Shown piece by piece: positions 1-4,883 of a stretch of DNA of 5,644 bases (positions are counted from its first letter, which is position 1; each line of letters starts with the position of its first letter). The translations under genes were made by a program, and so were the position numbers. This DNA comes from CAWIVJ01 sp963839525 (GTDB lineage: Bacteria > Cyanobacteriota > Vampirovibrionia > Gastranaerophilales > Gastranaerophilaceae): contig CAWIVJ010000010.1 of assembly GCA_963839525.1 (NCBI GenBank), positions 1-5,644 on the forward strand, given 5' to 3'. The notes below the pieces were generated by a model. The model made no database searches and was not told the DNA's origin. It worked only from the letters and a program-made list of their open reading frames with translations.

Positions 1-23
1 TATGTGTTTATAAAAATAATTAA

Positions 24-893
24 ATGCTATTTGAAATGATCACGATGAGACACCTAAAATATTTTTCGATTTTCATTCTTTTCTTATTATACAATTTGAA
101 TATCTATGGTGCTTCAATTGAAGGAATAGTTACGGATTCTGCAACTGGTGAACCTTTAATTGGTGTGAATGTACTTATTATCGGCACAAAATTAGGGGCC
201 GCAACTGATAATAAAGGATATTTTATTATCCTGGATTTAACGCCAGGACACTATACAATCCGAACCAGTTATATTGGTTATAATACTAGAATTGATAGCG
301 TATTAATTAAATCTTCCGATGAGTTTGTTACATTAAATATTATGCTAAAAGTTCCATTTATAGATTTAGGAAAAATGTCGACTCCTAAATTAGAAGCATA
401 TCATAAAGTATTGCAAGAAAGGAACAAAATAAAATCGGTAATGCTTATTCATATTGATAGTTTAACAAGTACCAATAATATTTTAACCGCTTATTTATCA
501 ATCATAAATACTGCAGCTGATTCTTTTTATGTTTTTAGAAACTATCCTTGTTTTCAAGTAATAAAGTCCATCGTAAAAGACAGCACTGGAAAATTGATTA
601 AACCAAATATGTACATGCCTGATTGCTTAGGCGAGAAAGCTTGTCCTGACTTAAAAGATCTAATTTTAATTAAGCCGGGCAAAGGAATCCAATATAATGC
701 AAAAATAATGTTTTATAATTTTGGGAGACTAGCAAAAGGTAAATATTTAATCGCAATAAAATATGAATTTAATAACCTAAATAAATTTAACACATACTGG
801 TGTGGGGGTAATAAATCAGCGATAAAGACATTGGTCACTGGCTTAAGAGGAAGTTATGTTTCATCGAATTCATTGGAGTTTATTAATCAATAA
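24..893 (+). CDS. Secreted carboxypeptidase-regulatory-like domain protein
   Basis: The 289-residue product begins with a signal peptide: a basic MRHLK stretch, a hydrophobic core at about residues 13-24, and likely cleavage near YGA-S at 29-31. Residues about 31-110 form a carboxypeptidase-regulatory-like beta-sandwich, with the family pattern G-x-V-x-D-x-x-T-G-E-P-L-x-G-V-N-V, then G-A-A-T-D-N-K-G-Y-F and P-G-x-Y. In Bacteroidota and relatives this domain usually heads TonB-dependent receptors or outer-membrane proteins. Here no receptor follows. The C-terminal half (about 130-289) is not recognised. It looks beta-rich, has four cysteines (176, 201, 207, 260) that could form disulfides, and contains a P-G-K-G...G-K-Y-L-I pattern like an Ig-like domain. 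The start at 24 was chosen because the other short-leader cassettes begin their gene 25-32 bases after R'. ATG at 45 would give a cleaner signal peptide and is nearly as likely. Neither has a Shine-Dalgarno sequence. The product probably works in the periplasm or at the cell surface; its function is unknown. Confidence 0.85.
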   Translation: MLFEMITMRHLKYFSIFILFLLYNLNIYGASIEGIVTDSATGEPLIGVNVLIIGTKLGAATDNKGYFIILDLTPGHYTIRTSYIGYNTRIDSVLIKSSDEFVTLNIMLKVPFIDLGKMSTPKLEAYHKVLQERNKIKSVMLIHIDSLTSTNNILTAYLSIINTAADSFYVFRNYPCFQVIKSIVKDSTGKLIKPNMYMPDCLGEKACPDLKDLILIKPGKGIQYNAKIMFYNFGRLAKGKYLIAIKYEFNNLNKFNTYWCGGNKSAIKTLVTGLRGSYVSSNSLEFINQ

Positions 894-906
894 ATCTTTA
901 GAAAAC

Positions 907-1130
907 ACATAACCTGCGGCTCAACAGCGACCACCTTTTCGGTGCGGGACTTTTAAGGTTTTTGGCTTTTACTTTTTCGTTCGGTGTTTCTTTTAAAGTG
1001 ATCTTTCTAATTAATGAATTTGCAAACTGTACTTACGAGAAAGTTAAGCACAGTTTGCTTAACAATTGGCGTTTCGGTTCTAACAAATCCGTCAGTTATG
1101 GGCGGCGCGTTAGCCGCAACTTCGTTAGCT
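907..1130 (+). repeat. attC1, integron recombination site (224 bp)
   Basis: R'' is ACATAAC at 907-913 and R' is GTTAGCT at 1124-1130. The L'' arm GCGGCTCAAC (916-925) pairs with GTTAGCCGC (1109-1117), leaving C922 extrahelical. Pairing continues inward with a second unpaired A at 926. The interior holds CACC/GGTG (932-935/941-944) before a short T run, and a perfect 9-bp inverted repeat (1022-1030 with 1050-1058). The 3' half is nearly identical to that of attC4. R'' and R' match only in the TAAC/GTTA core because they belong to different cassettes. Confidence 0.9.
1022..1058. repeat. Apical hairpin of attC1 (AAACTGT family)
   Basis: GCAAACTGT (1022-1030) is the exact reverse complement of ACAGTTTGC (1050-1058). 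After one A/C mismatch the stem continues as CTTA/TAAG (1032-1035/1045-1048), closing a 9-base loop CGAGAAAGT that is identical in attC4. It probably forms the tip of the folded bottom-strand attC. Confidence 0.8.
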
Positions 1131-1159
1131 GTCTTAATAATCAAACCAAAGGGGTAAAT

Positions 1160-1558
1160 ATGAAAATAGTCAATCGATTCGTTTTGTTTCTTGCATTAAC
1201 AATTGTTTTTCCTCAATTATTGATTTGCCAATCGAGTATTGAGAATGTAATTCCTAATAATTGGAAGATTGTAAAAACAATTAATGTTCCTCAAGAGAAA
1301 ATTTCTTCATTTAATTCTAAACTCGGAGTCGAGGCTGTTACAATAACAAATGACTTTATTGAAGTTGGCGCAGATGGAATTCAAATTAATATAGTACATT
1401 GTAAGACAGAAAAGGGCGCTGAGATTGTCTATAAAAAACTTGTGGCATTACATAAATCCGAAGAAAAATTATTAATGTCTGGTAAAGCTGTTTATGAATT
1501 TAGAAGTTTGAATATGGATCTGATTAAAAAAGCAAAATCTATATTTAAAATAGAGTAG
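1160..1558 (+). CDS. Small secreted protein of unknown function
   Basis: The product has 132 residues. ATG at 1160 is preceded by a Shine-Dalgarno-like AAAGGGG at 1148-1154 and lies 35 bases past the cassette start. The same frame stays open upstream to a TTG at 962, but that stretch is attC1 DNA, so the longer version was rejected. The N-terminus is a signal peptide: basic MKIVNR, then a hydrophobic core at about 7-23, ending L-L-I-C-Q-S-S. Cys23 could be read as a poor lipobox cysteine (Ile at -1 is unusual), so signal peptidase I cleavage near Q24-S25 is preferred. The mature part of about 108 residues looks like a small alpha/beta domain, with beta-rich VEAVTITNDFIEVG...IQINIVHC followed by helices from about residue 84. 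I do not recognise the family. The stop codon lies three bases before the R'' complement. Confidence 0.85.
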   Translation: MKIVNRFVLFLALTIVFPQLLICQSSIENVIPNNWKIVKTINVPQEKISSFNSKLGVEAVTITNDFIEVGADGIQINIVHCKTEKGAEIVYKKLVALHKSEEKLLMSGKAVYEFRSLNMDLIKKAKSIFKIE

Positions 1559-1583
1559 CACAGCTAACCCGCAACTCAACTTG

Positions 1584-1609
1584 ACCGCAAAATCGGTGCG
1601 GGGTTTTTT
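1584..1609 (+). terminator. Terminator-like hairpin and T tract in attC2
   Basis: ACCG (1584-1587) can pair with CGGT (1594-1597), or CCGC (1585-1588) with GCGG (1598-1601). GG and six Ts (1604-1609) follow. The stem is short, so termination would be weak. The same layout recurs at the same place in attC3, attC4 and attC5, just after each gene. Confidence 0.4.
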
Positions 1610-1683
1610 AGGTTTTTGGCACTTGTGTTTTCGTTCGGCATTCTTGTTCGGGGAAAATTGTTCTAATTAATATAATTGCCTCC

Positions 1684-1711
1684 GGTGCGTACCGATAACA
1701 ATTTACGCACC
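1684..1711. repeat. Apical hairpin of attC2 (GGTGCGTA family)
   Basis: GGTGCGTA (1684-1691) and TACGCACC (1704-1711) are perfect reverse complements around a 12-base loop. CCG and CGG just outside add a few pairs across a TT bulge. The stem is unrelated to that of attC1, attC4 and attC5. Confidence 0.8.
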
Positions 1712-1800
1712 TTCGGCTAAACATTTGGTAGTTGTGTTCTGCTTGTCTTCCCTGTTTTGGGCGGACAAGTTAGTTGCAACTCTGTTATATTGCAAAATAA

Positions 1801-2460
1801 ATGAAGCAAATACAAGATTATATATTAAAGACAAAAAGCGCAGTCCAAAGACTATATGAAGCCTACTATTCTTATTATGAATTGATGGAAGTTCCTGAAA
1901 GACCTGTATTCACATTTTGGGGTGAGCCTGATTCAGAAGAAAACAAAATAGCCTATGAAAAATGGCAAAAGGAAAATCAAGAGATATTGCAAGAACGCCA
2001 TAAAAGAGACAACGAATTTGCTTTTGAATATTTTGCGCGCTCTACTTTATGCGGTTCAATATTACAATTTGCCTATAATGGGATAAAATTATTTTCAAGT
2101 AATTCTATGATTCCAAATGATTTTCAAGAAGTAATTCGCCCCAAATCAATCGCTGCAAAATTCTGCGTAGGTAAATTAATTGATAACATTCCGATTGGTT
2201 TGATTGTATTTGCCGGTAGAAATCAAGCGATGCATTATGATGACGATAATTTAAAAGAGCCAAGCAAAACCGTATTCAATAAATTAGCAAATTGGTACAG
2301 TCCAACATTTAAAAAATGGTTTGTTAGTCCATACTTTGATTTAAATGATAAAAACTTAATTCATTATGCCGAAAATATTTTATACAAATTAGAATGGCTT
2401 AATTATAATATGTACGAAAAAGATTTAATGCAATTGTTCACAAATAAAAAAGCAATATAA
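1801..2460 (+). CDS. Putative HEPN-domain protein (possible RNase)
   Basis: The product has 219 residues, with no signal peptide or membrane segment, so it should be cytoplasmic. It appears mostly helical, with an acidic/basic helical stretch at about 45-75. Residues 140-145 read R-N-Q-A-M-H, matching the HEPN catalytic pattern R-[ND]-x(3)-H that many RNase toxins and Abi proteins use. Y146 and three aspartates follow, and a hydrophobic helix (PIGLIVFAG) leads into the motif, as is usual in HEPN folds. The C-terminal region (about 175-210) is helical with several aromatics. By inference it could be an RNA-cleaving toxin or phage-defence effector. A six-residue motif alone is modest evidence, so an inactive or unrelated helical protein is possible. 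No partner such as a MNT-type antitoxin lies beside it. The start at 1801 has no Shine-Dalgarno sequence but begins right after the R' box. The TAA stop (2458-2460) overlaps the R'' box. Confidence 0.85.
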   Translation: MKQIQDYILKTKSAVQRLYEAYYSYYELMEVPERPVFTFWGEPDSEENKIAYEKWQKENQEILQERHKRDNEFAFEYFARSTLCGSILQFAYNGIKLFSSNSMIPNDFQEVIRPKSIAAKFCVGKLIDNIPIGLIVFAGRNQAMHYDDDNLKEPSKTVFNKLANWYSPTFKKWFVSPYFDLNDKNLIHYAENILYKLEWLNYNMYEKDLMQLFTNKKAI

Positions 2461-2476
2461 CCAGCGGCTCAACGCG

Positions 2477-2500
2477 ACCGCATAATCGGTTTGGGTTTTT
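2477..2500 (+). terminator. Terminator-like hairpin and T tract in attC3
   Basis: ACCG (2477-2480) pairs with CGGT (2487-2490) around a 6-base loop, followed by TTGGG and five Ts (2496-2500). It is a short, weak stem. It is reported because the arrangement recurs in neighbouring sites. Confidence 0.3.
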
Positions 2501-2574
2501 AAAAGGTTTTGGCAATTAAGTATCGTTCGGCATTTTGTTCGGGGGAGTTCGTTCTAATTAAAATAATTGCCTCC

Positions 2575-2602
2575 GGTGCGTACCGAGAATAATTTACGCA
2601 CC
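2575..2602. repeat. Apical hairpin of attC3 (GGTGCGTA family)
   Basis: GGTGCGTA (2575-2582) and TACGCACC (2595-2602) are perfect reverse complements with a 12-base AT-rich loop. Stem and flanks are almost the same as in attC2. Confidence 0.8.
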
Positions 2603-2702
2603 TTCGGCTAAACAATTGGCAGTTGTGGGCAACCTGGCGTAGCCGTGTGGGGCGGACGCGTTAGCCGCAACTCTGTTAGCTTGCAAAATAAGTGAGGTAG
2701 AA

Positions 2703-2996
2703 ATGACAGTTCAAAAAAAAGATATTTACTTTGTAAAATTGAGAAGTATAAAAAGTACAATAGAGAAAACCTCTGATACACAAAAAAAAGAGCATATAGC
2801 AATTCATCTTGGGGAAAGTTTCAATTCATTGATTTCTGAAATAGCTCAAGAATACCCTGATTTAAAGGATTCATTACCAAAACCATTTACTTCAACTGGG
2901 ATGTTCGAAAGAATGAAAAAAATGGAAGTAAATTATTTAGATTTGGAAATAGCTACAGAGACAGTTATATCATTACTTAATTTAGTCGGAAAATAA
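2703..2996 (+). CDS. Small helical protein, paralogue of the third gene in the cassette
   Basis: The 97-residue product has no signal peptide and is predicted to be mainly helical and cytoplasmic. I do not recognise the family. It aligns without gaps to the protein at 3370-3663, with about 55 of 97 residues identical by eye. The best-conserved blocks are the N-terminal K-L-x-S-I-K-S region, Q-E-Y-P-D-L-K-x-S-L-P at about 49-59 and the C-terminal T-E-T-V-I-S-L-L-N-L-V at about 85-95. The middle (60-75) diverges. The start is supported by a GAGGTAG Shine-Dalgarno sequence a few bases upstream (2694-2700). The next gene starts one base after this stop, so the two are very probably translated together. 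Confidence 0.85.
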   Translation: MTVQKKDIYFVKLRSIKSTIEKTSDTQKKEHIAIHLGESFNSLISEIAQEYPDLKDSLPKPFTSTGMFERMKKMEVNYLDLEIATETVISLLNLVGK

Positions 2997-2997
2997 A

Positions 2998-3336
2998 ATG
3001 GAATTACACGAATTTGTGAAAGAAACCTTAGTCCAAATTGTAAAAGGAATAACAGAAGCACAAGAACATGAAATAATTCAGTCAAATAATGCCTCTGTAG
3101 TTCCCCATGGTGTTTCATCATCTGATTTGAAGTTAGCCAACAGAGAAATCCAGTTTGACATTGTAATAACAACACAAACTGGCAGCACTGCAAAAGCAGG
3201 TGTTGGAATATTCGTTGGAGGCTTAGGTGTTGGGACACAAGGAAAACTAAATGCAAACGACCTACTTGAGAACAGAGTTAAATTTAGTGTCCCTGTTTTA
3301 TTTCCGATGCAAAAGATAAATAGTAAATCTGATTAA
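2998..3336 (+). CDS. Small protein with glycine-rich beta region, Trypco2-like pattern
   Basis: The 112-residue product starts one base after the previous stop, implying translational coupling. Residues 1-25 form an amphipathic helix (M-E-L-H-E-F-V-K-E-T-L-V-Q-I-V-K-G-I-x-E-A-Q). After a linker comes a beta region: Q-F-D-I-V-I-T-T at about 52-59, a glycine-rich G-V-G-I-F-V-G-G-L-G-V-G at about 68-79, and N-R-V-K-F-S-V-P-V at about 92-100. A helix followed by two strands around a glycine-rich turn recalls Trypco2-type small proteins (trypsin-co-occurring, effector-associated), but this is a recollection of pattern and not a verified match. No protease lies nearby. There is no signal peptide. 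It sits between two paralogous helical proteins and probably interacts with one or both. Confidence 0.85.
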   Translation: MELHEFVKETLVQIVKGITEAQEHEIIQSNNASVVPHGVSSSDLKLANREIQFDIVITTQTGSTAKAGVGIFVGGLGVGTQGKLNANDLLENRVKFSVPVLFPMQKINSKSD

Positions 3337-3369
3337 TTATTTTAATTAGTAAAACTAATAGAGGGTAAA

Positions 3370-3663
3370 ATGACAATTCCAAAGAAAACTATTTATTTAA
3401 CGAAACTCAAAAGTATAAAAAGTGTTGTTGAAAGGACTTCCGAAAATCAAAAACAAGGACTAATTGGAATTAATTTAGCAAATGAATTCAATAAATTATT
3501 ACATGAAATAAGCCAAGAATATCCAGATTTAAAAAGTTCACTACCTGCTGAAATTACAGTTAATGGACCATTTAGAGATGCAAACATGGCCGACATGAAT
3601 TATACTGATCTAGAAATATTTACAGAGACTGTAATATCATTATTAAACCTTGTTGAAAATTAG
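3370..3663 (+). CDS. Small helical protein, paralogue of the first gene in the cassette
   Basis: The 97-residue product has the same length as the protein at 2703-2996 and about 57% identity to it by eye, with no gaps. The shared signature blocks are Q-E-Y-P-D-L-K-x-S-L-P and T-E-T-V-I-S-L-L-N-L-V. The divergent middle (about 60-76) may set partner specificity. ATG at 3370 has a clear GAGGG Shine-Dalgarno sequence at 3361-3365. It follows the glycine-rich gene by 33 AT-rich bases that contain no attC remnant and no obvious promoter. The level of divergence means the duplication is old or came from joining related cassettes. Its function is unknown. Roles as paired antitoxins, immunity proteins or subunits are possible but unproven. 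Confidence 0.85.
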   Translation: MTIPKKTIYLTKLKSIKSVVERTSENQKQGLIGINLANEFNKLLHEISQEYPDLKSSLPAEITVNGPFRDANMADMNYTDLEIFTETVISLLNLVEN

Positions 3664-3696
3664 TTAAAGTGCAAGCTAACCTGCGGCTCAACAGCG

Positions 3697-3722
3697 ACCG
3701 CCAAATCGGTGCGGGGTTTTTT
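3697..3722 (+). terminator. Terminator-like hairpin and T tract in attC4
   Basis: ACCG (3697-3700) pairs with CGGT (3707-3710), or CCGC (3698-3701) with GCGG (3711-3714). GG and six Ts (3717-3722) follow. The stem is weak but the T tract is clean, and it sits 34 bases after the last gene of the cassette. Confidence 0.4.
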
Positions 3723-3788
3723 AAGTTTTTGGCAATTAAGTTTTCGTTCGGCATTTTGTTCAAGTGAGTAGTTCTAAATAACATTTTT

Positions 3789-3825
3789 GCAAACTGTACT
3801 TACGAGAAAGTTAAGCACAGTTTAC
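3789..3825. repeat. Apical hairpin of attC4 (AAACTGT family)
   Basis: AAACTGT (3791-3797) pairs with ACAGTTT (3817-3823). The outer G-C pair is kept and one C/A mismatch separates it from the stem. The loop CGAGAAAGT is the same as in attC1. Confidence 0.75.
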
Positions 3826-3898
3826 TTAACAATTGGCGTTTCGGTTCTAACCAGTCCGTCAGTTTGGGGCGGACGCGTTAGCCGCAACATCGTTAGGC

Positions 3899-4019
3899 GA
3901 GTAATTTAACTTTTATTATAAACTATTAAGTTAATGTAAATGTTTTTTCTTGATATTTAGAACAATAAGTATATTCTTTTATACCTTGATATATTAAAAT
4001 AATAATAGGAGGGAGACTT
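3899..4019 (+). promoter_or_regulatory. Long AT-rich cassette leader, probable promoter and strong RBS
   Basis: This leader fills the gap between attC4 and the lipoprotein gene. It contains a perfect 7-bp inverted repeat TTAACTT/AAGTTAA (3906-3912/3928-3934), an 8-base direct repeat CTTGATAT (3949 and 3985), and promoter-like combinations such as TTGATA (3950-3955) with TATTCT (3972-3977) at 16-base spacing. It ends with a near-perfect Shine-Dalgarno AGGAGGGA at 4007-4014. AT-rich DNA often yields such boxes by chance, so the exact promoter is uncertain, whereas the ribosome-binding site is convincing. Confidence 0.45.
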
Positions 4020-4697
4020 ATGAAAATTTTATTTTTATTATGCCTTTTTTCATCTTATATGATTTTCAATGGTTGTGGAGATAATTCTAATAATAAAAAA
4101 GATGAATCGGAAACTAACTCGGAAATTTCAAACAAGGGAACTAAAGAAATTATAAAAAAAGATCCAACTTTTGCTTCAGAAGAAAAAGTTGAAGAATATA
4201 GAACAACTGCGTATAACAGTAGACTTCTTCCCGACCCAAACAGTAATAAAGAACTCACTAGAATTCCTGCAAATATCAAGTTACAAGTTTTGGATAAAAT
4301 GACAGTACAACAAGGAAGAATGCAAAATAATTGGTATAAAGTTAAATATAAAGGAAAGACTGGTTGGGTTAGCGGATGGAATATGAAGGAAGGTGAAGAA
4401 CTTGTAATAAAATCAATTGAAGAAATGGAAAAAAATTATGAAAAACAAATTGGGAAAAAACCTGAAAATGATCCATTGACTGGTAAAATAGATATTATTG
4501 TAAATTGGCTAAACAAGAATGCTACTAATTCTAATAGAATCGAATATATTCAATGGTATGAACCATATGTTATAGATAATTATTGGAACTGTCGCTTAGA
4601 ATATAAAATAAAAGATGAACAAGGAAACTTTATCCAACAAGATAAAATATTTAAAATAAAAAATGGTTCCATCAAGGATGTGATTGATAAAAGTTAA
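4020..4697 (+). CDS. Lipoprotein with bacterial SH3 domain
   Basis: The product has 225 residues. MKILFLLCLFSSYMIFNGC is a lipoprotein signal peptide with a lipobox-like F-N-G-C, giving Cys19 as the lipidated residue. A charged, Asn/Lys/Glu-rich linker runs to about 55. Residues about 58-122 look like a bacterial SH3 domain: Y-R-T-T-A-Y-N-S-R-L-L-P-D-P near the start, N-W-Y-K-V-K-Y in the middle, and G-K-T-G-W-V-S-G-W at the end. Such domains usually bind peptidoglycan or cell-wall peptides. The C-terminal region (about 150-222) is not recognised. It holds a helix (I-V-N-W-L-N-K), a W-Y-E-P-Y segment, and strands ending in F-K-I-K-N-G, like a small periplasmic alpha/beta domain. The start is fixed by the strong Shine-Dalgarno at 4007-4014. 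The protein is probably membrane-anchored facing the periplasm. Its role is unknown and the lipoprotein call is firm. Confidence 0.88.
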   Translation: MKILFLLCLFSSYMIFNGCGDNSNNKKDESETNSEISNKGTKEIIKKDPTFASEEKVEEYRTTAYNSRLLPDPNSNKELTRIPANIKLQVLDKMTVQQGRMQNNWYKVKYKGKTGWVSGWNMKEGEELVIKSIEEMEKNYEKQIGKKPENDPLTGKIDIIVNWLNKNATNSNRIEYIQWYEPYVIDNYWNCRLEYKIKDEQGNFIQQDKIFKIKNGSIKDVIDKS

Positions 4698-4743
4698 AAT
4701 TCATTTACATTTTTTAATAAAATAAAAATCGCCTAACCCGCAA

Positions 4744-4787
4744 CTAAAAGTGACCGCCTCTTTGATGCGGTCACTTTTAGGGTTTTT
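4744..4787 (+). terminator. Intrinsic terminator-like hairpin within attC5
   Basis: CTAAAAGTGACCGC (4744-4757) is the exact reverse complement of GCGGTCACTTTTAG (4767-4780), with a 9-base loop, followed by GG and five Ts (4783-4787). It lies 46 bases downstream of the lipoprotein stop and would form a good rho-independent terminator. Its left arm is also the L'' arm of the attC site, so the two foldings are mutually exclusive. Confidence 0.65.
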
Positions 4788-4845
4788 AAGTTTGTAAAAT
4801 AGTTCAGCATTGTGACTGAGCGATTACAAACAATTTAAGTAACTA

Positions 4846-4883
4846 ACAAACTGTTGTTACGAGTAAAGTTAACAACAGTTTGT
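4846..4883. repeat. Apical hairpin of attC5 (14-bp perfect stem)
   Basis: ACAAACTGTTGTTA (4846-4859) and TAACAACAGTTTGT (4870-4883) are perfect reverse complements around the 10-base loop CGAGTAAAGT. This is a longer relative of the hairpins in attC1 and attC4, with nearly the same loop. Confidence 0.85.

Larger units (their letters stand above)
1..1124 (+). mobile_element. Gene cassette 1: secreted regulatory-like domain protein
   Basis: The window opens with TATGTGTTT, which is a GTTATGTGTTT R' box missing its first two bases (one of them the cassette's own first base). Its complement AAACACATAAC is at 903-913 at the cassette's 3' end. The cassette ends at the G of the next R' box (cleavage expected between 1124 and 1125). 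It holds one gene, starting about 25 bases after the R' box, followed by attC1. Confidence 0.85.
1125..1784 (+). mobile_element. Gene cassette 2: small secreted protein
   Basis: The cassette begins just after G1124. GTTAGCTGT at 1124-1132 is the exact reverse complement of ACAGCTAAC at 1560-1568, so both ends belong to the same circular unit. It carries one gene with a 35-base leader, followed immediately by attC2. It ends at G1784. Confidence 0.9.
1562..1790 (+). repeat. attC2, integron recombination site (229 bp)
   Basis: R'' is AGCTAAC at 1562-1568 and R' is GTTATAT at 1784-1790. The L'' arm GCAACTCAACTTG (from 1571) pairs with CAAGTTAGTTGC (1766-1777), leaving C1577 extrahelical. Both arms differ from attC1, attC3 and attC4 in a compensatory way (GCAACT...CTTG in place of GCGGCT...CGCG), which supports a conserved stem. 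The interior carries an ACCG/CGGT and CCGC/GCGG hairpin followed by TTTTTT (1604-1609), then the GGTGCGTA-type apical hairpin shared with attC3. Confidence 0.9.
1785..2675 (+). mobile_element. Gene cassette 3: HEPN-motif protein
   Basis: GTTATATTGC at 1784-1793 is the exact reverse complement of GCAATATAAC at 2452-2461. The single gene starts 16 bases after the cassette's first base and its stop codon lies inside the R'' box, so the unit has almost no spare sequence. It ends at G2675. Confidence 0.9.
2455..2681 (+). repeat. attC3, integron recombination site (227 bp)
   Basis: R'' is ATATAAC at 2455-2461 and R' is GTTAGCT at 2675-2681. The L'' arm GCGGCTCAACGCG (from 2464) pairs with CGCGTTAGCCGC, which ends at 2668, leaving C2470 extrahelical. 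Pairing resumes with CCGC after one A/A mismatch. The interior carries ACCG/CGGT followed by GGGTTTTT, then the same GGTGCGTA apical hairpin as attC2. The stop codon of the preceding gene lies within R''. Confidence 0.9.
2676..3892 (+). mobile_element. Gene cassette 4: three-gene cassette
   Basis: GTTAGCTTGCA at 2675-2685 is the exact reverse complement of TGCAAGCTAAC at 3670-3680. No attC occurs between, so the three genes move as one unit. They are tightly packed: one base separates the first two, and 33 bases the second and third. Most cassettes carry a single gene, so this one is unusual. It ends at G3892. Confidence 0.9.
3674..3898 (+). repeat. attC4, integron recombination site (225 bp)
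   Basis: R'' is AGCTAAC at 3674-3680 and R' is GTTAGGC at 3892-3898. The L'' arm GCGGCTCAAC (3683-3692) pairs with GTTAGCCGC (3877-3885), leaving C3689 extrahelical. An unpaired A at 3693 is followed by GCG and CCGCC pairing across an A/A mismatch. The interior carries a CCGC/GCGG hairpin followed by TTTTTT, and the AAACTGT apical hairpin. About 100 bases at the 3' side are nearly identical to attC1. Confidence 0.9.

Noticed and set aside
962..1159. In-frame upstream extension of the small secreted protein starting at TTG 962
   Set aside because: The extension lies entirely within attC1 and its R' box, would bury the signal peptide, and has no ribosome-binding site. ATG 1160 has AAAGGGG upstream and a normal signal peptide.
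1671..1676. TATAAT box within attC2 as a possible promoter for the HEPN-like gene
   Set aside because: The nearest -35-like element (TTGTTC at 1645) is 20 bases away, the box is not kept in the sister site attC3, and such boxes are common in AT-rich DNA.
2608..2802. Minus-strand reading frame of 64 codons
   Set aside because: It overlaps attC3 and the start of a well-supported plus-strand gene, has low-complexity Leu/Phe/Tyr-rich content and shows no recognisable start signal.
2933..3256. Minus-strand reading frame of 107 codons
   Set aside because: It is antisense to the glycine-rich gene, which has a coherent start, helix and beta pattern. The antisense product is Leu/His/Gln-rich shadow sequence.
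3337..3369. Possible remnant attC between the second and third gene of cassette 4
   Set aside because: Only 33 AT-rich bases are present, with no GTTRRRY/RYYYAAC pair and no L-arm sequence. A past cassette fusion cannot be shown from it.
4055..4279. Minus-strand reading frame of 74 codons
   Set aside because: It is antisense to the SH3 lipoprotein and rich in Ser/Leu, as expected from reverse reading of Lys/Glu/Asn codons.
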